A DNA stretch of 64,000 nucleotides. Source: Nocardia crassostreae (lineage in GTDB: Bacteria; Actinomycetota; Actinomycetes; Mycobacteriales; Mycobacteriaceae). The notes beneath the pieces are model-generated. The model was not told the origin of the DNA, did not search any database, and saw only the letters and a list, made by a program, of their open reading frames with translations. The DNA lies in NCBI RefSeq assembly GCF_001613405.1, contig NZ_BDCH01000029.1, forward strand, positions 186,001 to 250,000, given 5' to 3'. The stretch's first letter is position 1. Each line of letters starts with the position of its first letter. Both the position numbers and the translations under genes were made by a program. Positions 43,741 to 52,868 of the stretch are shown piece after piece.

Positions 43741-45255
43741 ATGAGCGCAGCCACGGTCGACTTGATGGACTACACCGACGTCATCAGCCGGTACGAACCG
43801 GTGCTGGGTATGGAGGTGCATGTCGAGCTGGGCACCGCGACCAAGATGTTCTGCGGTTGCCCCACCGAGTTCGGCGCGGAACCCAATACCCAGGTGTGCC
43901 CGGTGTGTCTGGGCCTGCCCGGTTCGCTGCCGGTGGTGAACGAGAAGGCCGTGGAGTCGGCGATCCGGATCGGCCTGGCGCTGAACTGCTCCATCACCCC
44001 GTGGGGCCGGTTCGCGCGGAAGAACTACTTCTACCCGGATCAGCCGAAGAACTACCAGATCAGCCAGTGCGACGAGCCGATCGCGACCGATGGCTACCTC
44101 GATGTGGTGCTCGATGACGGCTCGGTCTTCCGGGTCGACATCGAGCGCGCGCACATGGAGGAGGACACCGGCAAGTCGCTGCACGTGGGCGGTTCGACCG
44201 GCCGCATCCACGGCGCCTCGCACTCGCTGCTGGACTACAACCGCGCCGGTGTGCCGCTCATCGAGATCGTCACCAAGCCCATCACCGGTGCGGGGGAGCG
44301 GGCCCCGGAGGTGGCGCGCGCGTATGTGACCGCGCTGCGCGAGGTGCTCAAATCCCTCGATGTCTCCGATGTGAAGATGGAGCAGGGCTCGCTGCGCTGC
44401 GATGCCAATGTCTCGCTCATGCCCATCGGCGCCAAGGAATTCGGCACCCGCACCGAGACCAAGAACGTGAACTCGCTCAAGAGCGTCGAGGTCGCGGTGC
44501 GCTTCGAGATGCGCCGCCAGGCCGCGGTGCTGGCCGCGGGCGGGACCATCATCCAGGAGACCTGCCACTTCCACGAGACCGACGGCTCCACCTCCTCGGG
44601 TCGCATCAAGGAGACCGCCGAGGACTACCGCTACTTCCCCGAGCCCGACCTCGAGCCCATCGCCCCCGACGCGGCCTGGGTCGAGGAGCTGCGCGGCACC
44701 ATCCCCGAATACCCGTGGCTGCGCCGCGCCCGCATCCAGGCTGATTGGGGCCTGTCCGACGAGGTCTTCCGCGATCTGGTGAACGCGGGCGCCCTCGACC
44801 TCATCATCGCCACCGTCGACGCCGGTGCGTCGGTGGAGGCCGCCCGCGCCTGGTGGGTCAACTCCCTGACCGAAAAGGCCAAGGAGCGTGAGGTTTCCAT
44901 CGAGGACCTGCCCATCACCCCCAAGCAGGTCGCCGAGGTCGCCGCCCTGGTCGAGGCCAAGACCATCAACAACAAGGTCGCCAAGCAGGTCGTCGACTTC
45001 GTCCTCGCCGGTGAGGGCGATCCGGCCCGGATCGTCGAAGCCAAGGGCCTCGGCATGGTCTCCGACGACTCCGCCCTCCAAACCGAAGTCGACAAGGCCC
45101 TGGCCGCCAACCCCGACATCGCCGACAAGATCCGCTCCGGCAAGATCCAGGCCGCGGGCAAGGTCGTCGGCGACGTCATGAAGGCCACCCGCGGCCAGGC
45201 CGACGCCGCCCGCGTCCGCGAACTCGTCCTCGCCGCCTGCGGCGTCGCGGAGTAG
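43741..45255 (+). CDS. gatB: Asp/Glu-tRNA amidotransferase subunit B
   Basis: 504 residues from MSAATVDLMDYTDVISRYEP; an in-frame ATG 39 bases upstream lacks family support. GatB binds the misacylated tRNA and activates its acyl group. The zinc site is MFCGCPTEFG and CPVCLGLPGSLP; YFYPDQPKNYQISQCDEPI and EEDTGKSLHVGG are core kinase-fold motifs; the C-terminal tRNA-binding YqeY-like tail begins near 430. It partners with gatCA at 18.8-20.5 kb. The codon bias is extreme toward C-ending codons. Confidence 0.97.
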   Translation: MSAATVDLMDYTDVISRYEPVLGMEVHVELGTATKMFCGCPTEFGAEPNTQVCPVCLGLPGSLPVVNEKAVESAIRIGLALNCSITPWGRFARKNYFYPDQPKNYQISQCDEPIATDGYLDVVLDDGSVFRVDIERAHMEEDTGKSLHVGGSTGRIHGASHSLLDYNRAGVPLIEIVTKPITGAGERAPEVARAYVTALREVLKSLDVSDVKMEQGSLRCDANVSLMPIGAKEFGTRTETKNVNSLKSVEVAVRFEMRRQAAVLAAGGTIIQETCHFHETDGSTSSGRIKETAEDYRYFPEPDLEPIAPDAAWVEELRGTIPEYPWLRRARIQADWGLSDEVFRDLVNAGALDLIIATVDAGASVEAARAWWVNSLTEKAKEREVSIEDLPITPKQVAEVAALVEAKTINNKVAKQVVDFVLAGEGDPARIVEAKGLGMVSDDSALQTEVDKALAANPDIADKIRSGKIQAAGKVVGDVMKATRGQADAARVRELVLAACGVAE

Positions 45256-45267
45256 GCAGCTCGTAGC

Positions 45268-45294
45268 AGGTTGACCCTGACGCAGGGTCAACCT
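45268..45294. promoter_or_regulatory. Perfect MerR-type operator
   Basis: AGGTTGACCCT (45268-45278) and its exact complement (45284-45294) around GACGC. The TTGACC within the left arm serves as a -35 hexamer, so the dyad sits in the promoter spacer, as MerR activators require. It lies 16-42 bp upstream of the hydrolase start; the MerR gene is the second gene of the operon. Confidence 0.7.
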
Positions 45295-45309
45295 CGCAGC
45301 ATGGTCGGC

Positions 45310-46158
45310 ATGACTGCGGAAACCGATGCGCTCCAGCACTTCACGGTCCACCACGACGGCGTCACCATCCCGGTGTCGCACGGCGGCGCCGGACGCCCAC
45401 TGGTCCTGTGCCCCGGCTTGACCTCGACCCGGGCCGAACTACACGAACTGGTCGAACTCCTGCGTCGTGACCACCACCTGGTGACCTTCGACCTGCGCGG
45501 TCACGGCCACACCTCGCCCGCCGAGCACTACTCCTTAGAGGCGCTCCTCGGCGATCTCACCGCCGTCTTGACCGCGCTGCACCGTCTGGGCCTCGCGGCG
45601 CCCGTGCTCGCGGGCCATTCCTACGGTGCGGACCTGATCCTGCACTACACCGCCGAGCATCCCGGCGCCGTCGCCGGGCTCGTGCTCATCGACGGCGCGA
45701 ACCCGGTGCCCGCACCGTTCGTCACCGCGGCCGATCTCCCCGAGCTGCGTGCCATGTGGGAGAACCTGGCGATCTGGCAGCGGACCGTTGCGGGCACCCC
45801 GCGGCAGGTATCGCTCACCGCGCGGGAAATCCTCGACCTCAATCTCGAGCTCGACGTGATCCGCTCCGGAATCGATCTCGACATCGATATCGCCGGACCT
45901 GGCATCATCGAGCGCTACCGCATGATCGACTGCCCGATCCACATGATCATGTCGGCTTCGATGGCCGGTGACGGCGGAGAGCGCGCTCCGCGCCACAATC
46001 GGCTCTGGCGGGCCGGTATCGACCGGCTGCTTCGCGAGCGGCCCGAGATCGCCACCACGTGGCTCGACGCCACCCACGCGCTGGTCGTCACCCATGCCGC
46101 CGAGGTCGCGCGGATCATCCGGGATGCGTACGGTCCGGCGGACCGGGCGAATTCGTAA
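45310..46158 (+). CDS. Alpha/beta hydrolase
   Basis: 282 residues from MTAETDALQHF; an ATG at 45301 is an alternative. Oxyanion region LVLCPGLTSTRAEL, FDLRGHGHTSP, nucleophile elbow AGHSYGADLI (Ser near 109), VLIDGANP, and final His in LDATHALVV near 265. It resembles soluble esterases or haloperoxidase-like hydrolases. It is co-transcribed with the MerR regulator 29 bp downstream under the dyad promoter, so it may remove or modify the inducer sensed by that regulator (inference). Confidence 0.85.
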   Translation: MTAETDALQHFTVHHDGVTIPVSHGGAGRPLVLCPGLTSTRAELHELVELLRRDHHLVTFDLRGHGHTSPAEHYSLEALLGDLTAVLTALHRLGLAAPVLAGHSYGADLILHYTAEHPGAVAGLVLIDGANPVPAPFVTAADLPELRAMWENLAIWQRTVAGTPRQVSLTAREILDLNLELDVIRSGIDLDIDIAGPGIIERYRMIDCPIHMIMSASMAGDGGERAPRHNRLWRAGIDRLLRERPEIATTWLDATHALVVTHAAEVARIIRDAYGPADRANS

Positions 46159-46187
46159 CCGGCGCTCGGTTTCAGGAGACTGGTCCC

Positions 46188-46955
46188 ATGCTGACCATCG
46201 GCGAACTGGCGTCCTACGCCGGGGTGACGGTGCGCGCGGTGCGGCACTATCACGCGAAAGGGCTGCTGCCGGAACCGGAAAGGGACCACTCCGGCTATCG
46301 CCGGTACGATGCCGCAGCGGTGGTCGAGCTGATCAAGATCCGGACCCTCGCCGCGGCGGGTGTCCCGCTGGCACGCGTGCGGGAGCTGCTGTGCGCCGAT
46401 GCGGAGGAGTTCGCCGCGGCCGTCGTGCGGATCGACGAGCGGCTACGAGCGGAGATCCGGCAGCGCGAGCGGCACCGCGAGCGGATCGCGCGGCTCGTCG
46501 CGGGCGACAGCCTGGCCCTGCCGTCCGAGGTGGTCGAATTCCTCGACCGCTTGCGTGCACTCGGTGTCGACGAGCGGATCATCGCCGTGGAACGCGACGG
46601 CTGGATCCCGCTCGTGGCGCACGCCGCCGAACACGTCCCGGACCTGATCGCGCGCAAGCAGGAGCAGCTCGACGGTCCCCTCCTCGACTTCTATCTCACC
46701 CTGGGCCGAGCCCTCGAGGGGACCGACAACGATCCGATGCTGGTCGAATTGGCCGACACCACGGCCGCCTACCTCACCCGACTGGCCGACGAGCAGGGCG
46801 AGGACTATGTCGGCACCGATATCGCCCCCGCGCTGGCCGACCTGCTGGACACGCTCGCCGTCGAAACCGCGCCTCCGGCACGCAGACTCATCGAGTTACT
46901 GCGTGAGCGCGGCTGGACCGGCTGGACCAACCTCGCCCGAACCCGGACCGAATGA
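46188..46955 (+). CDS. MerR-family transcriptional regulator
   Basis: 255 residues behind AGGAGA. N-terminal MerR winged helix: LTIGELASYAGVTVRAVRHYHAKGLLPEP, then SGYRRYDAAAVVELIKI. The dimerisation coiled coil is about 80-120 (RIDERLRAEIRQRERHRERI). The C-terminal 130 residues are a helical effector region without Cys clusters, so it is not a metal sensor. Likely autoregulated with the hydrolase via the 27-bp dyad. Confidence 0.9.
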   Translation: MLTIGELASYAGVTVRAVRHYHAKGLLPEPERDHSGYRRYDAAAVVELIKIRTLAAAGVPLARVRELLCADAEEFAAAVVRIDERLRAEIRQRERHRERIARLVAGDSLALPSEVVEFLDRLRALGVDERIIAVERDGWIPLVAHAAEHVPDLIARKQEQLDGPLLDFYLTLGRALEGTDNDPMLVELADTTAAYLTRLADEQGEDYVGTDIAPALADLLDTLAVETAPPARRLIELLRERGWTGWTNLARTRTE

Positions 46956-46966
46956 CTTGCGGCCGT

Positions 46967-47683
46967 TCAGAAATAGATGCCCGGGAAGCAGTAGCCGGTG
47001 ACGAGTTGGCGGTCGCCGTAGCGGACGGCGGCCGGATCCCAGTGTGCGCCCAGACCTTCGACGAAGGATTGGACCGCGTCGAGGTCGGCTCGGTCGGCGA
47101 CCAGGATGAGGGTGCCGTCCTCGGTGACCGAGCCGCCGCCCAGGCGGTCGCGGGCCGCGGGGTCGGAGAGGAGGGCGTCGTGGAAGCGGGTCACGTCCAC
47201 CCCGGGGACGCGGACCAGGAAGCCGTCGGCGCGTTCGTGGTCGGCGGGCAGGAATTCGATGCCGAGGACGGCTTCCTGGCTGTAGCGGACCTTGATGTCG
47301 TCGGCGATCCAGCAGAGGTTGTCGCGGCCGGTGCAGGCCAGTTCGAAGCGGCGGGCGGGCTCGTAGGTGATCTGCTGGGACTCTTCGGACCAGAAGACGC
47401 CGTCGATGGGTTCGGAGTGCACCGTGAGGCCGAGTTCCATGGCCGCGGTGAGGTTCACTTCGATCTCGAACTGCGTGAGCGGATCGTTCATGCGGGGGTC
47501 GGCCGGATCGGTGATGGTGTCCCGATTCCAGGTGCCGAACAGTTCCGCGGTGGGCTGTAAGGGATTACCGGGCGCGCAGGAGGCGGGGCCGTAGGCCGCG
47601 GCGGCGCCCGTGGCCGCGGTGAGCAGGGCGCCGGTAAGCGTGATGACGGCGGCGCAGGCGGCGGCGATTCTCGCGGTGATCAT
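46967..47683 (-). CDS. Secreted protein of unknown function
   Basis: 238 residues from MITARIAAACAAV; the signal peptide runs to about residue 30 (LTGALLTAATGAAAA). The mature part has CAPGNPL, CTGRDNLCWIADDI and a final CFPGIYF, giving four or five cysteines suited to disulfides, plus an LGIEFLPADHERADGF segment. No domain recognised. An in-frame start at 47773 would bury the signal peptide and is not preferred. It is convergent with the MerR gene. Confidence 0.7.
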   Translation of the reverse strand: MITARIAAACAAVITLTGALLTAATGAAAAYGPASCAPGNPLQPTAELFGTWNRDTITDPADPRMNDPLTQFEIEVNLTAAMELGLTVHSEPIDGVFWSEESQQITYEPARRFELACTGRDNLCWIADDIKVRYSQEAVLGIEFLPADHERADGFLVRVPGVDVTRFHDALLSDPAARDRLGGGSVTEDGTLILVADRADLDAVQSFVEGLGAHWDPAAVRYGDRQLVTGYCFPGIYF

Positions 47684-47793
47684 TTCGGCCGTTACCCCTC
47701 TCGAGAGGGTCGAAACTCGACGAACGTTCGAACGTGATACGACCACATTGTATTGCGATAACGCCGCCGCCATTCCGGGAATGACGGTTCGTA

Positions 47794-48945
47794 TTAATCC
47801 GGTCCGCTGCCGTTGCCCGCGGAAGGCGGCGGAATCCGCACGATCCGGTCGTCGAACTCACCGGGAGCGGCTTCCTTGTTCACGGTGCCGACCCATACGG
47901 CCCCGTCGGCGCCCAGCGAGGCCCCGTTCAACCGGCCGTACTTGCCCTGCACGGTCAGCGAGGGCGCTTCGGTAATGGTCTGCGTCGGCGGGTCGACCTT
48001 GGCGAAGGCCAGCGCCTTGGCCTCGGTCATGGCGATCGCGACCCCGTCGGTGGCGGCCGCGCATCCGGCGACGCCGGGATGATCCGGCCACGACCACGCC
48101 TTGGTCACCGCACCGTCGGGCGCGACCCGCTGCAATCGATCCTCGACGGCGGTGCGGTCGGTCACCCAGACGCTGTCGCTGCTGACGCACACATCCCCGG
48201 CCACTCCGATACCCGAGATCAGCACCGTCGGCCGCGGGCTGTTCGGCGCCGGATTGTCGACCCGAAGCAGCTTGCCCGCCAGCGAGTTCGGATCCTCGGC
48301 GGCGGCCGGATTACCCGCGTCACCGGTGAGCAACAGCAGCTCCTCCGGCCCGGAGAAATCGATGGCGCCCCGATTACCGGTCTGCCCCTTGGGGATTCCG
48401 GTCAGGATCGGCTTCACCGACCCGTCCTCGGAAATACGGATCACCCGGTTGTCGGACGGACTGGTGACATAGGCGTAGATCAGCCCGTCCTCATTGAAAT
48501 AGGGCGACAGGGCGAGATCCATGAGCCCGCCGTCGGCTGTCGACACGTCGATCTCCTGCTGGATATCGCGCACCTTCTCCGGCGTCAGCGGCGCCTGGCT
48601 CGGATCGGCCGTCGGCGTGACCCGCATGATGGCCGGTACGGTCCGCTCCGCCACCAGCGCGCCTTCGGAGGTGGTCACCACCCCGCCCGTAATCCCCAGG
48701 CAGGACACCACCACCGCCGGATCCGGATCGATACACGGCCCGGTCGGCCGCTGCGCCGAGGTGGACGGCGACTGCGGATCCTTGGTCTCCGGTTCGGCGT
48801 CCTGCCAGGAGGGCTCGGTGGTGAACGGACTCGACGCGCTGTCGTCGAACCGGGCGCAGCCGGACAGCAGCACGGCGCCGAGCGTCACGCCCAGCACGAC
48901 CTTCCGTGCGCCCCTCCCGATACGGCCTGCGGCAACCAAACTCAT
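47794..48945 (-). CDS. lppZ: LppZ-like lipoprotein, beta-propeller (PQQ-dehydrogenase-like)
   Basis: 383 residues. Lipoprotein signal with lipobox LLSGC near residue 30. The mature domain resembles the glucose/sorbosone dehydrogenase propeller: GGLMDLALSPYFNEDGLIYA, LLLTGDAGNPAAAEDP, NSLAGKLLRVDN, and later blades. It occupies the Rv3006/lppZ position with the same relative orientation. Whether it binds PQQ or acts as an enzyme is unknown. Confidence 0.85.
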   Translation of the reverse strand: MSLVAAGRIGRGARKVVLGVTLGAVLLSGCARFDDSASSPFTTEPSWQDAEPETKDPQSPSTSAQRPTGPCIDPDPAVVVSCLGITGGVVTTSEGALVAERTVPAIMRVTPTADPSQAPLTPEKVRDIQQEIDVSTADGGLMDLALSPYFNEDGLIYAYVTSPSDNRVIRISEDGSVKPILTGIPKGQTGNRGAIDFSGPEELLLLTGDAGNPAAAEDPNSLAGKLLRVDNPAPNSPRPTVLISGIGVAGDVCVSSDSVWVTDRTAVEDRLQRVAPDGAVTKAWSWPDHPGVAGCAAATDGVAIAMTEAKALAFAKVDPPTQTITEAPSLTVQGKYGRLNGASLGADGAVWVGTVNKEAAPGEFDDRIVRIPPPSAGNGSGPD

Positions 48946-49081
48946 GGCTCAGACGTTACGGAAAACCCGGCGCGGATGCGCGGACGGGGTGGCCCGTTCC
49001 GGTCTATCGGCGCGAACTGGACAGTGGACACGCCCACCTATCACCGTGTGCCGGACGCTTCGGGCGCATAGTGTTGCCCGC

Positions 49082-49918
49082 GTGACCGATAAGCCGAACG
49101 AACCGTCCGCCGCCGCACCGGGCAGCGCCCAGCCCCGGTCGGGGGGGTGAACCGGTGCGCAGCCCCTTCGATTCGCCCACCGAGCAGTTCGCCGCTCCGG
49201 CCGGTGCCAAGACCGAGAAGCTCACCAAGGATCTGCCCCGCACCGATGAGGATCTGGGGCTGGAACCCGATGTGCCGCTCTACTCGGAGCTGAAGAATTC
49301 GATTCCGGGCGCGTCGTCACCCGCCGACACCGCACCCACCTACGGCTTCGCCTCCATTCCGCCCGCACCGGCGGCCCCCGGCGACGCGCCCTCGCGCCCG
49401 CTGCGCCGCGACGACCGGCGCGGCACCCTGGATCTGGGATTGCTGGTGCTGCGCTTGGTCATCGGCGGCACCTTCATCTACCACGGCCTGCAGAAGCTGA
49501 CCGGCTGGTTCCACGGCCCGGGGCTGGAGGGCACCAAGAACATGATGGAGAACGGCGGCTGGGATCAGCCCAGCGTCGCCGCCAGCCTCCTGATCGTCGG
49601 CGAGCTCGGCGGCGGCATCCTGGTGGTGCTGGGCCTCTGGGCCTGGCCACGCCGCTGGCGGCGGGCGCGCTGCTGGCCGTCATTCTCGACGCGTGGATGT
49701 GGAAGCAGGGCATGGTGCCCGGATTCCAGTACAACTCGCGGACCGAGACCGGCGTCGAATTGGAGTCCATTCTGCTCGGCGCCGTCGCGGCGCTCATCCT
49801 GACCGGTCCGGGCCGACTGGCCTTCGACCGCAATCGCGGGTGGGCGGCACGGCCGTTCGTGGGCTCCTTCGCGGTACTGGTGATCGCCGTCGCCGCATCG
49901 GATCAGTCGATCGCGAAA
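49082..49918 (+). pseudogene. DoxX-family membrane protein with frameshifts
   Basis: DoxX core: TLDLGLLVLRLVIGGTFIYHGLQKL, GGWDQPSVAASLLIVGELGGGILVVLGL. An 8-bp tandem duplication CTGGGCCT (49629-49644) shifts the frame; removing one copy restores GLATPLAAGALLAVILDAWMW, WKQGMVPGF and LLGAVAALILTGPGRLAFD. A 7-G run at 49141-49147 separates a GTG start at 49082 (TDKPNEPSAAA) from the downstream frame; with six G the two join. Otherwise the start is GTG 49155. The repaired frame has no stop until 50287, well inside ilvD, so the true 3' end seems lost. It matches the Rv3005c position. Confidence 0.75.
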
Positions 49919-50218
49919 TCACCACCGCGTGTTGGTGAATCGCTCCCACTCGTCGTAGGTCTCCTGGTGCAGGCGCATCACCTGCGAGGATTTCGCGTCG
50001 ATCTGCTCGTGCAAGGCCGCGCGGTGCGCATTCAGCTGCGCGAGTTCCGGTGCGCTGGCCATGAATTCCCGCGACTCCAGCTCCCGCGACTCCGCGGCGA
50101 GTTCCTCGGCCTCGGCGAGCAGGACCTTCGCCTGCGCATTGCGGGAGCCGCTACGCTCCAGCATCGCCGTGTACTCGGCCAGCATGGAGTCGGCCTTGCC
50201 GATGTATTCGATTGTCAT
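49919..50218 (-). CDS. Small coiled-coil protein next to ilvD
   Basis: 99 residues from MTIEYIGKADSMLAEYTAML, Ala/Glu/Leu/Arg-rich with a long predicted coiled coil (KVLLAEAEELAAESRELESR) and no transmembrane segment. It is 14 bp downstream of ilvD on the same strand, so co-transcribed. It overlaps the 3' extension of the damaged DoxX frame on the other strand, which supports the view that the extension is not coding. No family recognised. Confidence 0.6.
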   Translation of the reverse strand: MTIEYIGKADSMLAEYTAMLERSGSRNAQAKVLLAEAEELAAESRELESREFMASAPELAQLNAHRAALHEQIDAKSSQVMRLHQETYDEWERFTNTRW

Positions 50219-50232
50219 TCCCTGCTCTCTTC

Positions 50233-52074
50233 TTACGGCACCCGCCGCACAGCACCCTTGTCCGCCGAGGTCGCCAGCGCGGCGTAGGCACGCAGCGCGG
50301 TGGTGACCGGGCGATCGCGATGCGCGGGCTGCCAAGGCCGTTCCGACGCATCCATTTTGGCGCGCCGCTCGGCGAGAACCGAATCGGGGACCAGCAATTC
50401 GAGAGCACGCGTGTGCACATCGATGCGAATGCGGTCGCCGTTCTCGATCAGGCCGATGGTGCCGCCGCTGGCCGCCTCGGGCGAAATATGGCCGATGGAC
50501 AGGCCCGATGTGCCGCCGGAGAACCGGCCGTCGGTAATGAGAGCGCACACCTTGCCCAGGCCGACGCCCTTGAGGAAGGAGGTGGGGTGCAGCATCTCCT
50601 GCATGCCCGGACCGCCCGCGGGACCCTCGTAGCGGACCACGACCACATCGCCGGGCTGGATCTGCTTGTTCAGAATGACCGAGACCGCCTCCTCCTGGGA
50701 TTCGACCACCACGGCCGGGCCCTCGAAGGTGAACAGATCCTCGTCGATACCGGCGGTCTTGAGGATGGCGCCGTCCGGAGCGATATTGCCGCGCAGCACG
50801 CACAGCCCGCCCTCGACGGTGTAGGCGTGCTCGACCGAGCGGATGCAGCCCTTCTCGGCATCGGTGTCCAGGGAGGACCAGCGGTTCTCGGTGGAGAACG
50901 GCTCGGTGGTGCGGACACCGCCGGGTGCGGCGTGGAACAGCTCGACGGCCTCCTGAGAAGCCTTGCCGGAGCGGATATCCCAGGTATCGAGCCACTCGTC
51001 GAAGGACGCGGTGTGCACGGTGGTCACATCGGTCTCCAGCAGCCCGCCGCGGCGCAGTTCGCCGAGGATGGCCGGAATGCCACCGGCGCGGTGCACATCC
51101 TCCATGTGGTAGTCGGAGTTGGGGGACACCTTCGACAGGCAGGGCACGCGACGCGAGATCTCGTCGATGGTGCCCAGATCGAAGTCGATCTCACCCTCCT
51201 GTGCGGCGGCCAGGGTGTGCAGCACGGTGTTGGTGGAACCGCCCATGGCCACGTCCAGGGCCATGGCATTGCGGAAAGCCTTCTCGTTGGCCACATTTCG
51301 CGGCAGCACCGAGGCGTCGTCGTCGCGGTACCAGCGGGTGGCGATATCCACGATGACCGTGCCCGCCCGCTCGAACAGCGCACGGCGGGCCGCATGCGTG
51401 GCGAGGGTGGAGCCATTGCCCGGCAGCGCCAGGCCGAGGGCCTCGGTGAGGCAGTTCATGGAGTTGGCGGTGAACATGCCGGAGCAGGAGCCGCAGGTCG
51501 GGCAGGCGCTGCGCTCGACCTCGTCCAGACCGGCCTCGGACACCGCGCTGGAGGCGCTGGCCGCGATGGCGGTGATGAGATCGGTCGGGGCCTGGGCGAC
51601 GCCGCCCACGACCACGGCCTTACCGGCCTCCATTGGGCCGCCGGAGACGAATACGGCCGGGATGTTCAGCCGCATGGCGGCGTTCAGCATGCCGGGAGTG
51701 ATCTTGTCGCAGTTGGAGATACACACCAGCGCGTCGGCGGTGTGCGCATTCGCCATGTACTCCACCGAGTCGGCGATGATCTCGCGCGAGGGCAGCGAGT
51801 ACAGCATGCCGCCGTGACCCATGGCGATACCGTCGTCCACCGCGATGGTGTGGAACTCACGCGGGACGCCGCCCGCCGCCCGTACCGCGTCGGCCACGAT
51901 CTCGCCGACGTTCTTCAGGTGCACGTGGCCGGGGACGAACTGGGTATACGAGTTCGCGATGGCGACGATCGGCTTCCCGAAGTCGGAGTCGGTCATACCG
52001 GTGGCGCGCCAGAGCGCGCGGGCGCCTGCGGCATTGCGGCCGATGGTGGTGGTGCGTGAGCGAAGCGGTGGCAT
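50233..52074 (-). CDS. ilvD: Dihydroxy-acid dehydratase
   Basis: 613 residues. It converts 2,3-dihydroxy-acids to 2-keto acids, the third step of Ile/Val synthesis. Fe-S ligands: CISNCDKITPGML (Cys near 120) and CPTCGSCSGMFTANSMN (Cys near 195); Mg-site residues lie in VAIANSYTQFVPGHVHL. C-terminal RYEGPAGGPGMQEML and GRFSGGTSGLSIGH are typical. In M. tuberculosis ilvD lies elsewhere; here it is close to ilvBNC but on the opposite strand. Confidence 0.97.
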   Translation of the reverse strand: MPPLRSRTTTIGRNAAGARALWRATGMTDSDFGKPIVAIANSYTQFVPGHVHLKNVGEIVADAVRAAGGVPREFHTIAVDDGIAMGHGGMLYSLPSREIIADSVEYMANAHTADALVCISNCDKITPGMLNAAMRLNIPAVFVSGGPMEAGKAVVVGGVAQAPTDLITAIAASASSAVSEAGLDEVERSACPTCGSCSGMFTANSMNCLTEALGLALPGNGSTLATHAARRALFERAGTVIVDIATRWYRDDDASVLPRNVANEKAFRNAMALDVAMGGSTNTVLHTLAAAQEGEIDFDLGTIDEISRRVPCLSKVSPNSDYHMEDVHRAGGIPAILGELRRGGLLETDVTTVHTASFDEWLDTWDIRSGKASQEAVELFHAAPGGVRTTEPFSTENRWSSLDTDAEKGCIRSVEHAYTVEGGLCVLRGNIAPDGAILKTAGIDEDLFTFEGPAVVVESQEEAVSVILNKQIQPGDVVVVRYEGPAGGPGMQEMLHPTSFLKGVGLGKVCALITDGRFSGGTSGLSIGHISPEAASGGTIGLIENGDRIRIDVHTRALELLVPDSVLAERRAKMDASERPWQPAHRDRPVTTALRAYAALATSADKGAVRRVP

Positions 52075-52131
52075 TGGTCCTCGAATTTCGTCGCGGGGGC
52101 TGGTAGCGACGCGCCGGAACGTATCCGACAG

Positions 52132-52656
52132 CTATTCCACGGTACTCCCGGGCTCCCGCCCCGATTTCTCGGCGTCGGCCTCGGTGTCCGCCGCCTCTTC
52201 CTCGGCGTCGGCGTCCTCGGGCTCGATGAACGGATCCGGGATTCGCCCATTGCTTGCCGCGACCAGATCGCGGAGGCGGTCGTAGCCGACCGCGGGCAAT
52301 GTCACATCCGTCTCATCGGCCAGATGCACCTGCAGCCAGCCGCGCTTGGGGATGCGCAGGCCCTTGATCTCGGACCAGTCGATATGCCGGGATCCGAACA
52401 TGGAGCGCACATCGATGCCGGAACTCGAGACCTTGGTCCGGACGCGCTCGACCCAGACAGCGAGGGCGATGGGAATGGCGAAGAGCACCCAGAGCACCTT
52501 GGGCGCCCCGAAGAAGGGGAAAGCCACCGAGAACAGCAGCAGGAAGACCCCGAGGTGGGCGAGTCTGGGGATGCGGATCACGCGACCCGTGTCCGATCCA
52601 GAGTCGGGCGTGTGGGACGATCGAGCCGGTGGCACGGACTGATGCGGTGATGACAC
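52132..52656 (-). CDS. PH-domain membrane protein (CFP6-like)
   Basis: 174 residues, GTG start. Two membrane helices (LAHLGVFLLLFSVAFPFFG and VLWVLFAIPIALAVWVERV, about 33-72) are followed by a bacterial PH-like domain (VRTKVSSSGIDVRSMFGSRHIDWSEI) and an acidic tail. It corresponds to Rv3004/cfp6, the low-molecular-weight antigen gene between doxX and ilvB1, in the same relative orientation. Confidence 0.85.
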   Translation of the reverse strand: MSSPHQSVPPARSSHTPDSGSDTGRVIRIPRLAHLGVFLLLFSVAFPFFGAPKVLWVLFAIPIALAVWVERVRTKVSSSGIDVRSMFGSRHIDWSEIKGLRIPKRGWLQVHLADETDVTLPAVGYDRLRDLVAASNGRIPDPFIEPEDADAEEEAADTEADAEKSGREPGSTVE

Positions 52657-52700
52657 ACCCCCATCCTCGCATTGTGTTGAACGAACCCGAACAACCGCTC

Positions 52701-52719
52701 TGTCTCACATAATGAGACA
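52701..52719. promoter_or_regulatory. Palindromic operator upstream of ilvB
   Basis: TGTCTCACATAATGAGACA, a perfect 7-5-7 inverted repeat, ends 15 bp before the -35 element of the ilv promoter. The position suggests control of ilvBNC in addition to attenuation. IclR-type leucine regulators (LtbR/NdgR) are candidates from pathway knowledge; the match is not verified. Confidence 0.55.
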
Positions 52720-52734
52720 CACATGGTCAGATGT

Positions 52735-52764
52735 TTGACTCATCGACTCGCGCACGCTTACCGT
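52735..52764 (+). promoter_or_regulatory. ilvBNC promoter
   Basis: TTGACT (52735-52740), 18-bp spacer, TACCGT (52759-52764). Seven bases later is the GTG of the leader peptide, so transcription probably begins at or beside that codon and the leader is translated from a leaderless mRNA. Confidence 0.6.
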
Positions 52765-52771
52765 CATCCGC

Positions 52772-52819
52772 GTGAATCGAATCGAGTTGCTCGTAATCGG
52801 CCGGCGCGTCCAGCGCTGA
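52772..52819 (+). CDS. ilv leader peptide
   Basis: GTG-initiated 15-residue peptide MNRIELLVIGRRVQR, with six branched-chain residues (two Ile, two Leu, two Val), five of them clustered at positions 4-9. It starts at the predicted transcription start and is followed 50 bp later by a U-tract terminator. This is the arrangement of ribosome-mediated attenuation at ilvB in Corynebacterium and other actinobacteria. Stalling at Ile/Leu/Val codons would favour an antiterminator fold. Confidence 0.75.
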   Translation: MNRIELLVIGRRVQR

Positions 52820-52868
52820 GCCGACGACTTCCAGGTCTTTTACGTCAGCTCGCAACTGCGACGCGCCA

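Noticed and set aside
42358..45381. Very long minus-strand open frame (about 1000 codons) opposite the ABC permease and gatB
   Set aside because: Its residues are a His/Gly/Asp-rich complement pattern of GC-rich codons and the plus-strand genes are well-supported families.
50212..52059. Plus-strand open frame opposite ilvD
   Set aside because: Antisense shadow of a clear dihydroxy-acid dehydratase.
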